DNA of 64,000 nucleotides from Pseudomonas sp. RIT-PI-r (GCF_001297015.1 NZ_LIGE01000023.1:419092-483091), one strand, 5' to 3'; shown: positions 9,366 to 19,631, counted from the stretch's first letter. A program made the numbers and translations. The notes: generated by a model from the sequence alone, not told the origin.

Positions 9366-9439
9366 GAGCAGGATCAACCTTTTCGGCGGGTCCGGCGCTA
9401 GAATAGCGGGACCGTTGACGACAAAGGGACAAGGTTATC

Positions 9440-9730
9440 ATGCGTACGTTAAATCGCTTGCTGCTGGTCGGTCTGATTGCTGCCTCGCCGTTGGCCGCGA
9501 TGGCGGCGGATGATGCGCCGTCGGGAGATCCTGAAGTCACCATTCGCACGGAAGGCGACAAGACGATTCAGGAGTATCGTCAAAACGGGTTCCTGTACGC
9601 GATCAAAGTCACGCCGAAGGGCGCACCACCCTACTTTCTGGTGCGTGCAGACGGGACGGATGCAAACTTCATCCGCTCGGATCAGCCGGATATGCTGATT
9701 CCGTCGTGGAAGATTTTCGAATGGAAGTAG
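9440..9730 (+). CDS. DUF2782 family secreted protein
   Basis: A 96-residue protein with a signal peptide (residues 1-22, ending AMA). The mature part, rich in charged residues, is a short beta-structured domain with EVTIRTEGDKTIQEY and YFLVRADGTDANF, the DUF2782 pattern found between polA and thrB in Pseudomonas. Molecular function is unknown; it should be periplasmic. AAGGTTATC precedes the ATG. A GC-rich hairpin without a T run (GGCGCCGC / GCGGCGCC, 9746-9766) lies between it and thrB and may partly terminate or stabilise the transcript. Confidence 0.82.
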   Translation: MRTLNRLLLVGLIAASPLAAMAADDAPSGDPEVTIRTEGDKTIQEYRQNGFLYAIKVTPKGAPPYFLVRADGTDANFIRSDQPDMLIPSWKIFEWK

Positions 9731-9784
9731 ATTTTTAATTCACTCGGCGCCGCAATTGGCGGCGCCCGTACTGGCAGTTAAAAC

Positions 9785-10738
9785 ATGTCTGTGTTCACTC
9801 CCCTGGCTCGGCCCGAGCTGGAAACCTTTCTCGCCCCTTACGGGCTTGGCCGTCTGCTTGATTTCCAGGGGATCGCCGCCGGCAGCGAAAACACCAACTT
9901 CTTTATCAGCCTGGAGCAAGGCGAGTTCGTCCTGACCCTGGTCGAGCGCGGTCCGGTGCAGGAGATGCCGTTCTTCATCGACCTGCTCGACGTGCTCCAC
10001 GAAGCCGATCTGCCGGTGCCGTACGCACTGCGCACCACCGACGGTGTGGCGTTGCGTGAGCTGAAAGGCAAACCGGCGCTGCTGCAACCGCGCCTGTCCG
10101 GCAAGCACATCAAAGTCGCCAATGCTCAGCATTGCGCGCAGGTCGGCGAATTGCAGGCGCATCTGCACCTGGCGACCCAGGGCGAGCGCATGATCAAGCG
10201 CAAGACCGATCGTGGTCTGGACTGGATGCTGGAGGAGGGCACGGAGTTTCTCTCGCACCTGAGTGATGAACCGCGTGTGCTGCTACAAAAGGCGCTGGAT
10301 GAAATCACCGAGCGCAAAGAGAAGATCCTCGCGCTGCCGCGGGCGAATATTCATGCCGACCTGTTTCGCGATAACGCGATGTTCGAAGGCACGCACCTGA
10401 CCGGGCTGATCGACTTCTACAACGCTTGCTCGGGGCCGATGCTCTATGACGTGGCGATTGCCTTGAATGACTGGTGTTCGGACGAGGACGGTTTGATCGA
10501 TGGACCGCGAGCCCGCGCGTTTCTCGGCGCCTATGCGGCGTTGCGCCCGTTCACGGCGTCGGAGGCTGAGTTGTGGCCGACCATGCTGCGCGTGGCGTGT
10601 GTGCGGTTCTGGCTGTCGCGGTTGATCGCGGCGGAGCAGTTTGCCGGGCAGGACGTGTTGATTCACGATCCGCAGGAGTTTGAACAGCGCTTGGCGCAGC
10701 GGCAGCAGGTCAATACACCTTTGCCTTTCGCGCTTTAA
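9785..10738 (+). CDS. thrB: Homoserine kinase (ThrB, aminoglycoside-phosphotransferase fold)
   Basis: Phosphorylates homoserine in threonine synthesis. This is the APH-like ThrB of pseudomonads and alphaproteobacteria, unrelated to the GHMP-type enzyme of E. coli. The catalytic loop NIHADLFRDN has the HxDxxxxN pattern, and GLIDFYNA carries the metal-binding Asp. The protein has 317 residues, no signal peptide, and is cytoplasmic. It follows the DUF2782 gene by 54 bp in the same direction. A REP doublet starts 4 bp after its stop and separates it from convergent znuA. Confidence 0.94.
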   Translation: MSVFTPLARPELETFLAPYGLGRLLDFQGIAAGSENTNFFISLEQGEFVLTLVERGPVQEMPFFIDLLDVLHEADLPVPYALRTTDGVALRELKGKPALLQPRLSGKHIKVANAQHCAQVGELQAHLHLATQGERMIKRKTDRGLDWMLEEGTEFLSHLSDEPRVLLQKALDEITERKEKILALPRANIHADLFRDNAMFEGTHLTGLIDFYNACSGPMLYDVAIALNDWCSDEDGLIDGPRARAFLGAYAALRPFTASEAELWPTMLRVACVRFWLSRLIAAEQFAGQDVLIHDPQEFEQRLAQRQQVNTPLPFAL

Positions 10739-10742
10739 GATC

Positions 10743-10813
10743 AAAAGATCGCAGCCTTCGGCAGCTCCTACATGGGATTACCTGTAGGAGCTGCCGAAGG
10801 CTGCGATCTTTTT
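10743..10813. repeat. REP doublet (family A, AAAGATCGCAGCC...)
   Basis: Two copies of a REP sequence face each other: AAAGATCGCAGCCTTCGG reading in, then CCGAAGGCTGCGATCTTT, with a 10-bp centre. It fills the gap between convergent thrB and znuA, and can act as a terminator for both. Five copies of this family occur in the window. Confidence 0.9.
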
Positions 10814-10821
10814 CTATGGGT

Positions 10822-11742
10822 TTACAGAGATTCCAGGCACCCGGCCAGATCGTTACCCAACTTCTCCAACACCTGCTCATAACCCTGAGCCGTCGCCGGG
10901 GTGTACCCGCCCAACGCATCCAGCTCAGCTAGTTTCACCGGCAGCCCGGCCACCAAAGTCTCGGCCAAGCGCGGGCGCAACGGCGGCTCACTGAACACAC
11001 AGGTCTTGCCGACTTCCTGCAAGCGCTTGCGCATCGCTGCAACATGCTGCGCGCCCGGCTGCACTTCGGCAGCCACGCTGAATACGCCGGTGTGCTTCAG
11101 GCCATAAGCCTCTTCAAAGTAATCAAACGCCTCGTGGAAGACGAAGTACGGCTTGCCTTCAACGCTGGCCAGACGCTGCTTCAAACGCTGATCCAACGCA
11201 TCCAGACGCGCGTCAAACGCCTTGGCATTGCTCTGATAACGCTCGGCGTTGGCCGGGTCGGCAGCGCTCAAGTCTGCCGCCATCTTGTCGGCAATCACCC
11301 GTGCGTTCACCGGCGACAACCACAAATGCGCATCCAGCGTACCCGGGCGGTGATCGTGATCATGCTCGTCGGCGTCTTCGGCGTGGGAATGGCTGTCCTC
11401 AGCAAAACGACGCAGTTTCATCCCGGGCAGGTCCTGCACCGCGACGCTCGGCAGCGTACGACCGTTCAGCACGCGCGGCAGGAAACCTTCCATGTCCGGG
11501 CCGATCCAGTAGAGCAGATCGACCGATTGCACCTTCCGTACGTCGGATGGGCGCAGGGCGTAATTGTGCGGCGAAGCACCCGGTGGCAGCAGCACTTCGG
11601 GAATCGCCACACCGTCCTGCACCGCCGCTGCAATCAGCTGCAACGGTTTGATGCTGGTGAGCACTTTGACCTCGGCCTGAGCCGAACCGATCAGCAGAAA
11701 ACTGGCGACAAAAGCCACAAAAACAGAAAAAAGTCGGGACAC
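10822..11742 (-). CDS. znuA: Zinc ABC transporter, substrate-binding protein ZnuA
   Basis: Periplasmic zinc-binding protein delivering Zn to ZnuBC. The start GTG at 11742 gives MSRLFSVFVAFVASF, a signal peptide ending SAQA; an alternative GTG lies three codons upstream. The cluster A-I fold is clear: TSIKPLQLIAAAV, the first His ligand in GASPHNYALRPSD, a His/Asp-rich loop (HSHAEDADEHDHDH, near residue 120) typical of zinc rather than manganese binders, HLWLSPVNA, and FHEAFDYF. The mature protein is about 285 residues. It is divergent from zur-znuCB with a candidate Zur box between them, so expression should rise under zinc limitation. Confidence 0.95.
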   Translation of the reverse strand: MSRLFSVFVAFVASFLLIGSAQAEVKVLTSIKPLQLIAAAVQDGVAIPEVLLPPGASPHNYALRPSDVRKVQSVDLLYWIGPDMEGFLPRVLNGRTLPSVAVQDLPGMKLRRFAEDSHSHAEDADEHDHDHRPGTLDAHLWLSPVNARVIADKMAADLSAADPANAERYQSNAKAFDARLDALDQRLKQRLASVEGKPYFVFHEAFDYFEEAYGLKHTGVFSVAAEVQPGAQHVAAMRKRLQEVGKTCVFSEPPLRPRLAETLVAGLPVKLAELDALGGYTPATAQGYEQVLEKLGNDLAGCLESL

Positions 11743-11769
11743 GATGACCACTCAAGGAGGCGAGAACGG

Positions 11770-11782
11770 GTAACATAATAAC
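11770..11782. promoter_or_regulatory. Candidate Zur box between znuA and zur
   Basis: GTAACATAATAAC matches 9 of 12 fixed positions of the gammaproteobacterial core GTTATAnTATAAC. It lies in the 66-bp gap between the two divergent zinc-uptake transcripts, where Zur autoregulation is expected. Confidence 0.55.
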
Positions 11783-11808
11783 GTCTCTATCAAAACTCGT
11801 CGCCGCCC

Positions 11809-12291
11809 ATGCCTATTACACCGATTGCCAGCCGTCCCCACGACCACTCACATTGCGTGCACAGCGCTTTGTCCGAGGCCGATACCTTGTGCGCCCAGAA
11901 GGGCTTGCGCCTGACCGCGTTGCGCCGCCGGGTACTGGAACTGGTGTGGCAGAGCCACAAGCCGCTGGGCGCCTACGACATTCTCGCGGTACTCAGCGAG
12001 CAGGACGGCCGCCGCGCCGCGCCGCCAACCGTGTATCGCGCGCTGGATTTCCTCCTGGAAAACGGCCTGGTGCACCGCATCTCCTCGCTCAACGCCTTCG
12101 TTGGCTGCGTGCACCCGGAGCACGCGCATCAGGGCCAGTTCCTGATCTGCCGCGATTGCCACGCCGCCATCGAACTTGAGCAAAAAGTGATCAGCGACGC
12201 GATCATCAACAGCGCCAAAGACGTTGGCTTCATCGTCGAAGCGCAGACCGTCGAAGTCGTCGGCCTGTGCTCCGGTTGCCAGGGGGCTTGA
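11809..12291 (+). CDS. zur: Zinc uptake regulator Zur (Np20), Fur family
   Basis: Dimeric repressor that binds DNA when loaded with Zn and shuts off zinc uptake. The N-terminal winged helix includes [14 protein letters not shown] and [18 protein letters not shown] (recognition helix). The C-terminal metal domain has [22 protein letters not shown], with a CxxC, and CSGCQ at the end, completing the structural zinc site. At 160 residues it is a typical Zur. Its stop overlaps the znuC start by one base (TGATG), so zur, znuC and znuB are one operon. Divergent from znuA. Confidence 0.95.
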   Translation: MPITPIASRPHDHSHCVHSALSEADTLCAQKGLRLTALRRRVLELVWQSHKPLGAYDILAVLSEQDGRRAAPPTVYRALDFLLENGLVHRISSLNAFVGCVHPEHAHQGQFLICRDCHAAIELEQKVISDAIINSAKDVGFIVEAQTVEVVGLCSGCQGA

Positions 12292-13076
12292 TGAGCAATG
12301 CGCTGATTCGTCTGGAACAGGTCGCCGTCACGTTTGCCGGGCAGGCTGTGCTGGACAACATCGAGCTGAGCGTCGAACCGGGGCAGATCGTCACCCTGAT
12401 CGGCCCCAACGGTGCCGGCAAGACCACCTTGGTGCGCGCCGTGCTTGGCCTGTTGAAACCGGACAGCGGCAGCGTTTGGCGCAAGCCGAAACTGCGCGTT
12501 GGCTACATGCCGCAAAAACTCCACGTTGATCCGACGTTGCCGTTGTCGGTACTGCGCTTTCTGCGGCTGGTGCCGGGCGTTGATCGTCCGCGTGCCTTGG
12601 CCGCATTGAAAGAAGTGGGTGCCGAACACGTCATCGACAGCCCGGTGCAAAGCGTTTCCGGTGGTGAAATGCAGCGTGTGCTGCTCGCTCGGGCCTTGCT
12701 GCGCGAGCCTGAATTGCTGGTGCTCGACGAGCCGGTGCAGGGTGTTGATGTTGCCGGCCAGGCCGAGCTTTACAGCCTGATCACCCGTCTGCGCGACCGC
12801 CACGGCTGCGGCGTGCTGATGGTGTCCCACGATTTGCATCTGGTGATGAGCACCACCGATCAGGTGGTCTGCCTCAACCGTCATGTCTGCTGCTCCGGGC
12901 ATCCCGAGCAGGTCAGCGGCGATCCGGCGTTCGTCGAGCTGTTCGGCAAGAACGCGCAGAGCCTGGCGATCTATCACCACCATCACGACCACGCTCACGA
13001 CCTGCACGGTTCGGTAGTCAAAGGGCCAGTTGTTGGCCAACCTCACGTTCATGGAGACAACTGCAAGCATGGCTGA
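12291..13076 (+). CDS. znuC: Zinc ABC transporter ATP-binding protein ZnuC
   Basis: Cytoplasmic ATPase of the zinc importer. Walker [10 protein letters not shown], signature [12 protein letters not shown] and Walker [13 protein letters not shown] are intact, with the switch His in [10 protein letters not shown] His-rich tail ([11 protein letters not shown]) may bind zinc. The ATG at 12291 overlaps the zur stop; 261 residues. The stop overlaps znuB by 8 bp. Translation of zur, znuC and znuB is therefore coupled. Confidence 0.95.
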   Translation: MSNALIRLEQVAVTFAGQAVLDNIELSVEPGQIVTLIGPNGAGKTTLVRAVLGLLKPDSGSVWRKPKLRVGYMPQKLHVDPTLPLSVLRFLRLVPGVDRPRALAALKEVGAEHVIDSPVQSVSGGEMQRVLLARALLREPELLVLDEPVQGVDVAGQAELYSLITRLRDRHGCGVLMVSHDLHLVMSTTDQVVCLNRHVCCSGHPEQVSGDPAFVELFGKNAQSLAIYHHHHDHAHDLHGSVVKGPVVGQPHVHGDNCKHG

Positions 13077-13857
13077 TTTTCTGTTGTATGCCCTGCTTGC
13101 AGGTCTGGCGCTGGCACTGGTGGCCGGTCCGCTCGGTTCGTTTGTGGTCTGGCGGCGCATGGCCTATTTCGGCGACACCCTGTCCCACGCCGCGTTGCTC
13201 GGTGTGGCGCTGGGCTTTCTGCTGGATGTCAGCCCGACCGTTGCGGTGACCGTTGGCTGCCTGCTGCTGGCGGTGCTGCTGGTAACCCTTCAACAGCGTC
13301 AACCGCTGGCGTCTGACACGCTGTTGGGAATTCTCGCACCGAGCACGCTCTCTCTTGGCCTGGTGGTACTAAGCTTCATGCATGAAGTGCGGATCGACCT
13401 GATGGCCTATCTGTTCGGCGACCTGCTGGCGATCAGCCCGACTGATCTGGCGTGGATCCTCGGTGGCAGTGCGGCGGTGCTGGTGTTGCTGGTGACACTG
13501 TGGCGGCCATTGCTGGCGATTACCGTGCACGAAGAACTGGCCAAGGTCGAAGGCCTGCCGGTTGCGGGCCTGCGCATGGCGCTGATGCTGTTGATCGCAG
13601 TGGTGATCGCGGTGGCGATGAAAATAGTCGGTGTGTTGCTGATTACGTCGCTGTTGATCATCCCGGCGGCTGCGGCACAGCGTCACGCCCGTTCGCCGGA
13701 GCAGATGGCACTCGGCGCGAGCTTGCTGGGCATGCTCGCCGTATGTGGCGGGCTGGCGCTGTCGTGGTTCAAGGACACCCCAGCCGGGCCGTCAATCGTT
13801 GTGACGGCGGCCGCACTGTTTCTGTTGAGTTTTGTTCTGCCCCGTCGTGGGGTGTAG
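13069..13857 (+). CDS. znuB: Zinc ABC transporter permease ZnuB
   Basis: Inner-membrane channel of the zinc importer, ABC-3 family. The ATG at 13069 gives [12 protein letters not shown] (262 residues), with GGAGA upstream. Seven or eight hydrophobic segments are visible. The cytoplasmic coupling region [16 protein letters not shown] is near residues 38-53, and [13 protein letters not shown] occurs late. It overlaps the znuC stop by 8 bp and ends the operon. Expected to work with ZnuA and ZnuC under zinc starvation. Confidence 0.94.
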   Translation: MADFLLYALLAGLALALVAGPLGSFVVWRRMAYFGDTLSHAALLGVALGFLLDVSPTVAVTVGCLLLAVLLVTLQQRQPLASDTLLGILAPSTLSLGLVVLSFMHEVRIDLMAYLFGDLLAISPTDLAWILGGSAAVLVLLVTLWRPLLAITVHEELAKVEGLPVAGLRMALMLLIAVVIAVAMKIVGVLLITSLLIIPAAAAQRHARSPEQMALGASLLGMLAVCGGLALSWFKDTPAGPSIVVTAAALFLLSFVLPRRGV

Positions 13858-13894
13858 ACTTGGCCGCTTTTTGCGCAATTAGAGAGTCGCAGGA

Positions 13895-14608
13895 ATGAAG
13901 CCGTTCGCCTCCCGTTATCTGCTCCTTGTCGCATTTTCAGTGCTACTGGGCGCCTGCCAAAGCACGCCGCCGGTGGCTGAAGTCCCCGATGCGCGGGCTA
14001 CGGCCATCGCACAGCTGGAGCAAAACCTGGCCAGCAGCGAACTGGCCACTGCCGAAGACCAATTGGCTGCTTTGCAGAAAGAAACCCCAAACGACGCATC
14101 CCTTGAGCAATACCAGCGGCAATTGGCCGAGGCGTATCTGCGTCGCAGCCAGATCGTGCTGCAGAAGGGGGATGTGAATGCCGCCGCCACAGCGTTGAGC
14201 CGTGCCCGTGCGTTGATGCCGAAAGCACCGGCGCTGACCGGTGGCGTGAATGGCGCCATCACTGAAGCGCGCAAGGCTGAGCTGGAGAAGGCTGAAGCTG
14301 CACTGCTGGCCGCCGAAGCCAAGCCGAAAGCCAAGGTGATCGATCCGACCGCCGAGAGCACCACGGTGGCGCTGAATATCACCGATAGCCGCAAACTTCG
14401 CCGGCAACTGGATGCGATCGCCGCTGACGTGGTGAATTACGAGTGTGGGGTGACCATTCAGGCACCACGGACGAATGACTATCCATGGTTGTCGACGTTG
14501 CTGACAAAACGGGTCAAGAAATTGAACCCGGATTTTGAGCTGAAGATCGAGAAGCAGATTGTGCGCACCGTACCGGCGCAGATGGTTCTTAGCCCGCGTA
14601 AGCAGTAG
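13895..14608 (+). CDS. Lipoprotein with helical repeat region, PA5502-like
   Basis: A 237-residue predicted lipoprotein: MKPFASRYLLLVAFSVLLGACQS has lipobox LGAC with Cys21. The following 120 residues are Ala/Gln/Leu-rich helices resembling TPR-type repeats (LEQNLASSELATAEDQLAAL, YLRRSQIVLQKGD). The C-terminal part is more structured (VNYECGVTIQAPRTNDYPWL). It is 37 bp downstream of znuB and may share its transcript, but it is also conserved next to metN in P. aeruginosa. Function unknown; an envelope assembly or binding role is a guess. Confidence 0.75.
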   Translation: MKPFASRYLLLVAFSVLLGACQSTPPVAEVPDARATAIAQLEQNLASSELATAEDQLAALQKETPNDASLEQYQRQLAEAYLRRSQIVLQKGDVNAAATALSRARALMPKAPALTGGVNGAITEARKAELEKAEAALLAAEAKPKAKVIDPTAESTTVALNITDSRKLRRQLDAIAADVVNYECGVTIQAPRTNDYPWLSTLLTKRVKKLNPDFELKIEKQIVRTVPAQMVLSPRKQ

Positions 14609-14679
14609 AAAGATCGCAGCCTGCGGCAGCTCCTACACAGTCATTCCCTGTAGGAGCTGCCGAAGGCTGCGATCTTTTG
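14609..14679. repeat. REP doublet (family A)
   Basis: AAAGATCGCAGCCTGCGG and its near-complement face each other around CACAGTCATTCCC. Arms differ slightly (CTGCGG left, CCGAAG right). It begins directly after the stop codon of the lipoprotein gene and separates it from convergent katE. Confidence 0.9.
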
Positions 14680-14683
14680 CTTT

Positions 14684-16822
14684 TTAAGCCGGAATGGCTT
14701 TGGCCTTAGGCTCGCGATCCCAAACCCGATGCTGCCCGATCGCCGCAAAGAACGGTTTGGTCAACGCACCCACATCCTTGCCCTCCAGCAGCCCGGCATC
14801 TTTCTCCAGCTTCAACACATCCAGCAACTGCTTGGCTTCGCCCTGCAACGCAATTGCCTTCAAGTGCTTGTAAGCCTCCAGCACGTAGTGCAATGCCACG
14901 CCGTCGCCGCTCAACGCCTTGACCGACGCCGCGCCACCCGGCACAAACACCGCGTCAAAGATCACCGACGGCATGCCTTCCATCGAAGCGTCCACGGGCA
15001 GGCTTTTGCCGTCCGCCGTTTTCACCGGCGCCGAAGTCGGCCCCAGCAACTTGGCGTGCGCACCTTCAGCCGCCAATGCTTTCTTCATCGCATCAATCGC
15101 CGCGCCATCGACACCGTTAGCAGCAAGAATCGCCACTTTTCGCGTTTTGATGTTTTCCGGCAGCAGGTTCGCCTGACTCAGTGCTGGCGAGTGATCGAAC
15201 GACACCTTGCGCGCATCCACCGTGCCTTTGGCAGGTGCAGGCAGACCCAGATTGGCCGCCACACGCTTGGCCAGTTCCAGATCGATGTTGGCCAGAATCT
15301 CGTTCACTTCCCGCGCACGGATGAATTCGCGCTCAACCTTGCCCAGCTCGAAGCTGTAGGCGGCAATGATGTGCTCTTTCTCGTGGTCGCTCATGCTGTT
15401 GAAGAACAGCGTCGCCTGGGAAAAGTGATCGCTGAACGACTCGCTGCGCTGGCGGATCTTGTTCGCATCGATGCGTTCCGGATAACTCTCGAACCCACCG
15501 TCCTGCGCGGCCGGCGGCGTTTCTTTTGGCCAGCCGCCATCAATCGAGTTCGGCTCGTAAGAGGCGCGGCCCTTGTCGATCACCGTGCGGTGCTGCGCAT
15601 CGCGCTGACCGTTATGGAACGGCGCCACCGGGCGGTTGATCGGCAGCTCATGAAAGTTCGGCCCACCGAGTCGGCTGATTTGCGTGTCGGTGTAGGAAAA
15701 CAGCCGACCTTGCAGCAGCGGGTCGTTGGAGAAGTCGATGCCCGGCACGATGTGGCCAGGGCAGAACGCAACCTGCTCGGTCTCGGCAAAGAAATTGTCC
15801 GGGTTACGGTTCAAGGTCATTTTGCCCAGCGGCGTGATCGGCACGATTTCTTCTGGGATCAGTTTGGTCGGATCGAGGATGTCGAAATCGAAGTCATGCT
15901 CGTTTTCTTCCTCGATGACCTGCACGCCCAACTCCCATTCCGGGTAGTCGCCCATCTCGATCGCTTCCCAGAGGTCGCGACGGTGGTAGTCGGTGTCTTT
16001 ACCGGCGAGCTTCTGCGCTTCGTCCCAGACCAGCGAGCAAGTGCCGGCGGTAGGGCGCCAATGGAATTTGACGAAGCGTGATTTGCCTTCAGCGTTGATC
16101 AACCGGAAGGTGTGCACGCCGAAGCCCTGCATGCTGCGCAGGCTTTTCGGGATCGCCCGGTCGGACATCGCCCAGATGACCATGTGCGCCGATTCCGGTA
16201 CCAGCGAAACGAAGTCCCAGAAGGTATCGTGGGCCGAACCGCCGGTAGGGATTTCATTGTGCGGCTCGGGTTTCACCGCGTGGACGAAGTCGGGAAACTT
16301 GATTGCGTCCTGAATGAAAAACACCGGCATATTGTTGCCGACCAGATCGAAGTTGCCTTCATCGGTAAAGAACTTCACGGCGAAACCGCGCACGTCTCGT
16401 ACGGTGTCACCGGAACCGCGCGGCCCCTGCACCGTGGAAAAGCGCGCGAACACCGGGGTCTTTTTCCCTGGGTCCTGTAGGAAGCCGGCCTTGGTCAGCG
16501 TCGAATGGTTCTCGTAGGCCTGAAAGAAACCATGGGCGCCAGTGCCGCGCGCGTGGACGATGCGCTCCGGGATGCGTTCATGGTCAAAATGCGTGATCTT
16601 TTCCCGCATGATGAAGTCTTCCAGCAACGACGGTCCGCGCGGGCCGGCCTTGAGGGTGTTCTGGTTGTCGGCGATCTTCACGCCTTGGTTGGTACGCAGG
16701 GCCTGGCCGGTGGCGTCGGAGCGAAACTTCTCGAGGCTGTCGAGTTTGGCGTTGGTGTTGGCGCGATCCGGCGTGTCGGTTCCGGCCATCTGGCTTTTGT
16801 CGGACGTAGGCTTCTTGCTCAT
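14684..16822 (-). CDS. katE: Large-subunit monofunctional catalase HPII (KatE)
   Basis: Decomposes hydrogen peroxide, typically in stationary phase. The ATG at 16822 ([14 protein letters not shown]) gives 712 residues with GAGGAG upstream; a longer frame to 16903 lacks family resemblance. The catalase core has the distal His90 in [15 protein letters not shown] and the Asn in [25 protein letters not shown] contains the proximal heme-ligand Tyr. The C-terminal 150 residues form a flavodoxin/DJ-1-like domain ([22 protein letters not shown]), the hallmark of the large clade 2 catalases. RpoS control is common in the family but no clear promoter is seen here. Confidence 0.96.
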   Translation of the reverse strand: MSKKPTSDKSQMAGTDTPDRANTNAKLDSLEKFRSDATGQALRTNQGVKIADNQNTLKAGPRGPSLLEDFIMREKITHFDHERIPERIVHARGTGAHGFFQAYENHSTLTKAGFLQDPGKKTPVFARFSTVQGPRGSGDTVRDVRGFAVKFFTDEGNFDLVGNNMPVFFIQDAIKFPDFVHAVKPEPHNEIPTGGSAHDTFWDFVSLVPESAHMVIWAMSDRAIPKSLRSMQGFGVHTFRLINAEGKSRFVKFHWRPTAGTCSLVWDEAQKLAGKDTDYHRRDLWEAIEMGDYPEWELGVQVIEEENEHDFDFDILDPTKLIPEEIVPITPLGKMTLNRNPDNFFAETEQVAFCPGHIVPGIDFSNDPLLQGRLFSYTDTQISRLGGPNFHELPINRPVAPFHNGQRDAQHRTVIDKGRASYEPNSIDGGWPKETPPAAQDGGFESYPERIDANKIRQRSESFSDHFSQATLFFNSMSDHEKEHIIAAYSFELGKVEREFIRAREVNEILANIDLELAKRVAANLGLPAPAKGTVDARKVSFDHSPALSQANLLPENIKTRKVAILAANGVDGAAIDAMKKALAAEGAHAKLLGPTSAPVKTADGKSLPVDASMEGMPSVIFDAVFVPGGAASVKALSGDGVALHYVLEAYKHLKAIALQGEAKQLLDVLKLEKDAGLLEGKDVGALTKPFFAAIGQHRVWDREPKAKAIPA

Positions 16823-17085
16823 CAGTCGTAAACTCCTCGGTTGACCCCGATGCTTGCCGGGGACTCTTGAGTGGTTCCCGGGCACGGCACCCAGGGTTTT
16901 CAAGTCGCTTACTTAGTGACTGATGGGCTGCTTTGGACGTTCCTTTTTTATGACCTTTGATCTTGTTATTGCCAAATCGAAGGTTAATTGCGAAATAAAT
17001 GCTAAGAACCTCTATACGGACAGGCTAAAATGCGCGCCCGGCTAACCGCTGATCCTTTTCTAACGCGCCCCACAAGGTTCGCTAC

Positions 17086-18093
17086 GTGATCGAGTTTCAA
17101 AACGTCCACAAGACTTACCGCGTCGCCGGTAAGGATATTCCCGCGCTGCACCCGACCAGTCTCTCTATCGAGAACGGGCAGGTGTTCGGCCTGATCGGCC
17201 ATTCCGGCGCGGGCAAAAGTACCCTGCTGCGTCTGATCAATCGCCTGGAAGACTCCAGCGGCGGCAAGATCATCGTCGACGGCGAAGAAGTCACCGCGCT
17301 GGACGCCAACGGCCTGCGCCGTTTCCGTCAGCAAGTCGGGATGATCTTCCAGCACTTCAACCTGCTCGCCTCCAAAACCGTGGCCGACAACGTAGCGTTG
17401 CCGCTGACCCTGGCTGGCGAACTGTCGGGCAGCGACATCGACAAGCGTGTTGCCGAGTTGCTGGCGCGGGTCGGTCTGTCTGACCACGCCAAGAAGTACC
17501 CGGCGCAATTGTCCGGTGGCCAGAAGCAGCGCGTCGGCATTGCCCGCGCCCTGGCAACCAAGCCGAAGATTCTGCTGTGCGACGAGGCCACCAGTGCCCT
17601 CGACCCGCAGACCACCGCATCGGTTCTGCAATTGCTGGCCGAGATCAACCGCGAACTGAAGCTGACCATCGTCCTGATCACTCACGAGATGGATGTGATC
17701 CGTCGCGTCTGCGATCAAGTGGCGGTGATGGATGCCGGCGTGATCGTCGAGCAAGGTTCGGTGGCTGATGTGTTCCTGCATCCCAAGCACCCGACCACCA
17801 AGCGCTTTGTTCAGGAAAGCGAGCAGATCGACGAGAGTGAACAGCGTGATGACTTCGCTCACGTGCCGGGGCGCATTGTGCGTCTGACCTTCCAGGGCGA
17901 AGCGACCTACGCGCCGCTGCTCGGTACCGTCGCCCGGGAAACCGGCGTCGACTACAGCATCCTTGCCGGTCGTATCGACCGCATCAAAGACATTCCGTAC
18001 GGGCAATTGACCCTCGCCGTCACCGGTGGCGACATGGAAGCGGCTTTCGCCCGCTTCACCGCCGCTGACGTTCACATGGAGGTATTGCGCTAA
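17086..18093 (+). CDS. metN: Methionine ABC transporter ATP-binding protein MetN
   Basis: Drives import of D- and L-methionine. A GTG start at 17086 gives [13 protein letters not shown] (335 residues), with AAGG nine bases upstream. Walker A GHSGAGKS, signature [12 protein letters not shown] and Walker [13 protein letters not shown] are intact. The C-terminal 90 residues are the NIL regulatory domain ([15 protein letters not shown]) that binds methionine and inhibits transport. The stop overlaps the metI start. Upstream 16823-17085 (263 bp), shared with divergent katE, shows candidate -10 hexamers TATACG and TAAAAT, but no SAM riboswitch or clear operator. Confidence 0.95.
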   Translation: MIEFQNVHKTYRVAGKDIPALHPTSLSIENGQVFGLIGHSGAGKSTLLRLINRLEDSSGGKIIVDGEEVTALDANGLRRFRQQVGMIFQHFNLLASKTVADNVALPLTLAGELSGSDIDKRVAELLARVGLSDHAKKYPAQLSGGQKQRVGIARALATKPKILLCDEATSALDPQTTASVLQLLAEINRELKLTIVLITHEMDVIRRVCDQVAVMDAGVIVEQGSVADVFLHPKHPTTKRFVQESEQIDESEQRDDFAHVPGRIVRLTFQGEATYAPLLGTVARETGVDYSILAGRIDRIKDIPYGQLTLAVTGGDMEAAFARFTAADVHMEVLR

Positions 18094-18767
18094 TGGAAGA
18101 CCTGATCAGTTTCTTCACCAATATCGATTGGTACGAAATCTGGCTGGCCACCGGCGACACCATGCTGATGCTTGGCGGTTCGCTGCTGTTCACCGTGCTG
18201 CTCGGCCTGCCGCTGGGCGTGCTGCTGTTCCTCTGCAGCCCGCGCCAGTTGCTGGAAAACCGTGGCCTCTACGCGTTCATGTCGTTGGCGGTGAACATCC
18301 TGCGTTCGCTGCCGTTCATTATTCTGTTGATCGTGATGATCCCGTTCACCGTGCTGATCACCGGCACGTCGCTGGGCGTGGCCGGTGCGATTCCGCCGTT
18401 GGTCGTCGGTGCCACACCGTTCTTCGCGCGTCTGGTGGAAACCGCGCTGCGTGAAGTCGATCGCGGCATCATCGAAGCGACCCAGTCGATGGGCGCGACC
18501 ACGCGGCAGATCATCATGAACGCTTTGTTGCCGGAAGCCCGTCCGGGCATTTTCGCGGCGATTACGGTGACGGCGATTACACTGGTGTCCTATACGGCAA
18601 TGGCCGGTGTGGTCGGCGCCGGTGGTCTGGGTGACCTGGCCATCCGTTTCGGTTACCAGCGTTTCCAGACTGACGTGATGATCGTCACCGTGGTGTTGCT
18701 GTTGATTCTGGTGCAAGTGCTGCAGATGGTCGGTGATCGACTGGTCGTGCATTTCTCGCGCAAATAA
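18093..18767 (+). CDS. metI: Methionine ABC transporter permease MetI
   Basis: Inner-membrane component of the methionine importer, 224 residues with five predicted transmembrane helices. The ABC permease coupling motif appears as EATQSMGATTRQIIMNALLPEA near residues 129-150. The ATG overlaps the metN stop by one base (TAATG), so the two are translationally coupled. It precedes metQ by 76 bp. Confidence 0.95.
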   Translation: MEDLISFFTNIDWYEIWLATGDTMLMLGGSLLFTVLLGLPLGVLLFLCSPRQLLENRGLYAFMSLAVNILRSLPFIILLIVMIPFTVLITGTSLGVAGAIPPLVVGATPFFARLVETALREVDRGIIEATQSMGATTRQIIMNALLPEARPGIFAAITVTAITLVSYTAMAGVVGAGGLGDLAIRFGYQRFQTDVMIVTVVLLLILVQVLQMVGDRLVVHFSRK

Positions 18768-18843
18768 GCGGTTTTGTAATCAAGAGATGAGCCGGCCATT
18801 CGCTGGCAGGCGCCAGACGGGCGCCTCATAAGGAGTTAGCTGA

Positions 18844-19614
18844 ATGAAAAAACTGATCGCTGCTTTCGCTGCCGTTGCGGCATTCTCGGCCCACGCCGAA
18901 ACCCTGACCGTGGCTGCCACTCCGGTGCCGCACGCGGAAATCCTCGAGTTCGTGAAGCCGGCGCTGGCCAAAGAAGGCGTGGATCTGAAGGTCAAGGTCT
19001 TCACCGACTATATTCAGCCGAACGTACAGGTCGCCGAAAAGCGTCTGGACGCCAACTTCTTCCAGCACCAGCCGTACCTCGATGAGTTCAACAAGGCCAA
19101 GGGCACCAGTCTGGTTGCCGTGGCCGGTGTGCACCTGGAGCCGCTGGGCGCTTACTCGAGCAAGCTCAAGGATCTGAAGGATCTGCCAAGCGGTGCCAAC
19201 GTGGTGATCCCGAACGACGCCACCAACGGCGGCCGTGCGCTGTTGCTGCTGGCCAAGGCTGGCGTGATCACGCTGAAGGATCCGACCAACATCCTGTCGA
19301 CCGTCAAAGACATCGCGCAGAACCCGAAAGACCTGAAGATCCGTGAACTGGAAGCCGCGACCATCCCGCGCGTGCTGACCCAGGTTGATCTGGCGCTGAT
19401 CAACACCAACTACGCGCTGGAAGCCAAGCTCGATCCGTCCAAGGATGCGCTGGTGATCGAAGGCAACGACTCGCCGTACGTGAACATCCTCGTGTCCCGC
19501 CCGGACAACAAGGACAGCGATGCGATGAAGAAACTCGCTGCTGCGCTGCACAGCCCGGAAGTGAAGCAATTCATCACCGAGAAGTACAAAGGCGCGGTAT
19601 TGCCGGCGTTCTGA
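18844..19614 (+). CDS. metQ: Methionine-binding protein MetQ
   Basis: Periplasmic methionine receptor of the NlpA family. Signal peptide MKKLIAAFAAVAAFSAHA is cleaved by the ordinary signal peptidase: there is no lipobox Cys, unlike enterobacterial MetQ. The mature protein starts ETLTVAATPVPHAEILEFV and contains YIQPNVQVAEKRLDANFFQH, a conserved ligand-pocket region. 256 residues. GGAGTTAGCTGA precedes the ATG. A strong terminator follows, so the metNIQ operon ends here. Confidence 0.95.
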   Translation: MKKLIAAFAAVAAFSAHAETLTVAATPVPHAEILEFVKPALAKEGVDLKVKVFTDYIQPNVQVAEKRLDANFFQHQPYLDEFNKAKGTSLVAVAGVHLEPLGAYSSKLKDLKDLPSGANVVIPNDATNGGRALLLLAKAGVITLKDPTNILSTVKDIAQNPKDLKIRELEAATIPRVLTQVDLALINTNYALEAKLDPSKDALVIEGNDSPYVNILVSRPDNKDSDAMKKLAAALHSPEVKQFITEKYKGAVLPAF

Positions 19615-19631
19615 TTCGGGTTGCTGCAATG

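Noticed and set aside
9366..9377. TTG start for polA
   Set aside because: The ATG four codons later matches the family N-terminus.
7146..9401. A 751-codon open frame antisense to polA, and similar long antisense frames over dgcH, katE, ctaD, the gluconate dehydrogenase and pntB
   Set aside because: Predicted products lack domains and signal features and are Arg/Gln/His-biased, as expected for mirror frames of GC-rich genes; the sense genes have complete family motifs.
16823..16903. 27-residue N-terminal extension of KatE
   Set aside because: No resemblance to catalases and [11 protein letters not shown] with GAGGAG upstream is a better start.
16823..17085. SAM or methionine riboswitch ahead of metN
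   Set aside because: The 263-bp region lacks the conserved stems and anti-terminator expected; nothing beyond possible -10 boxes is seen.
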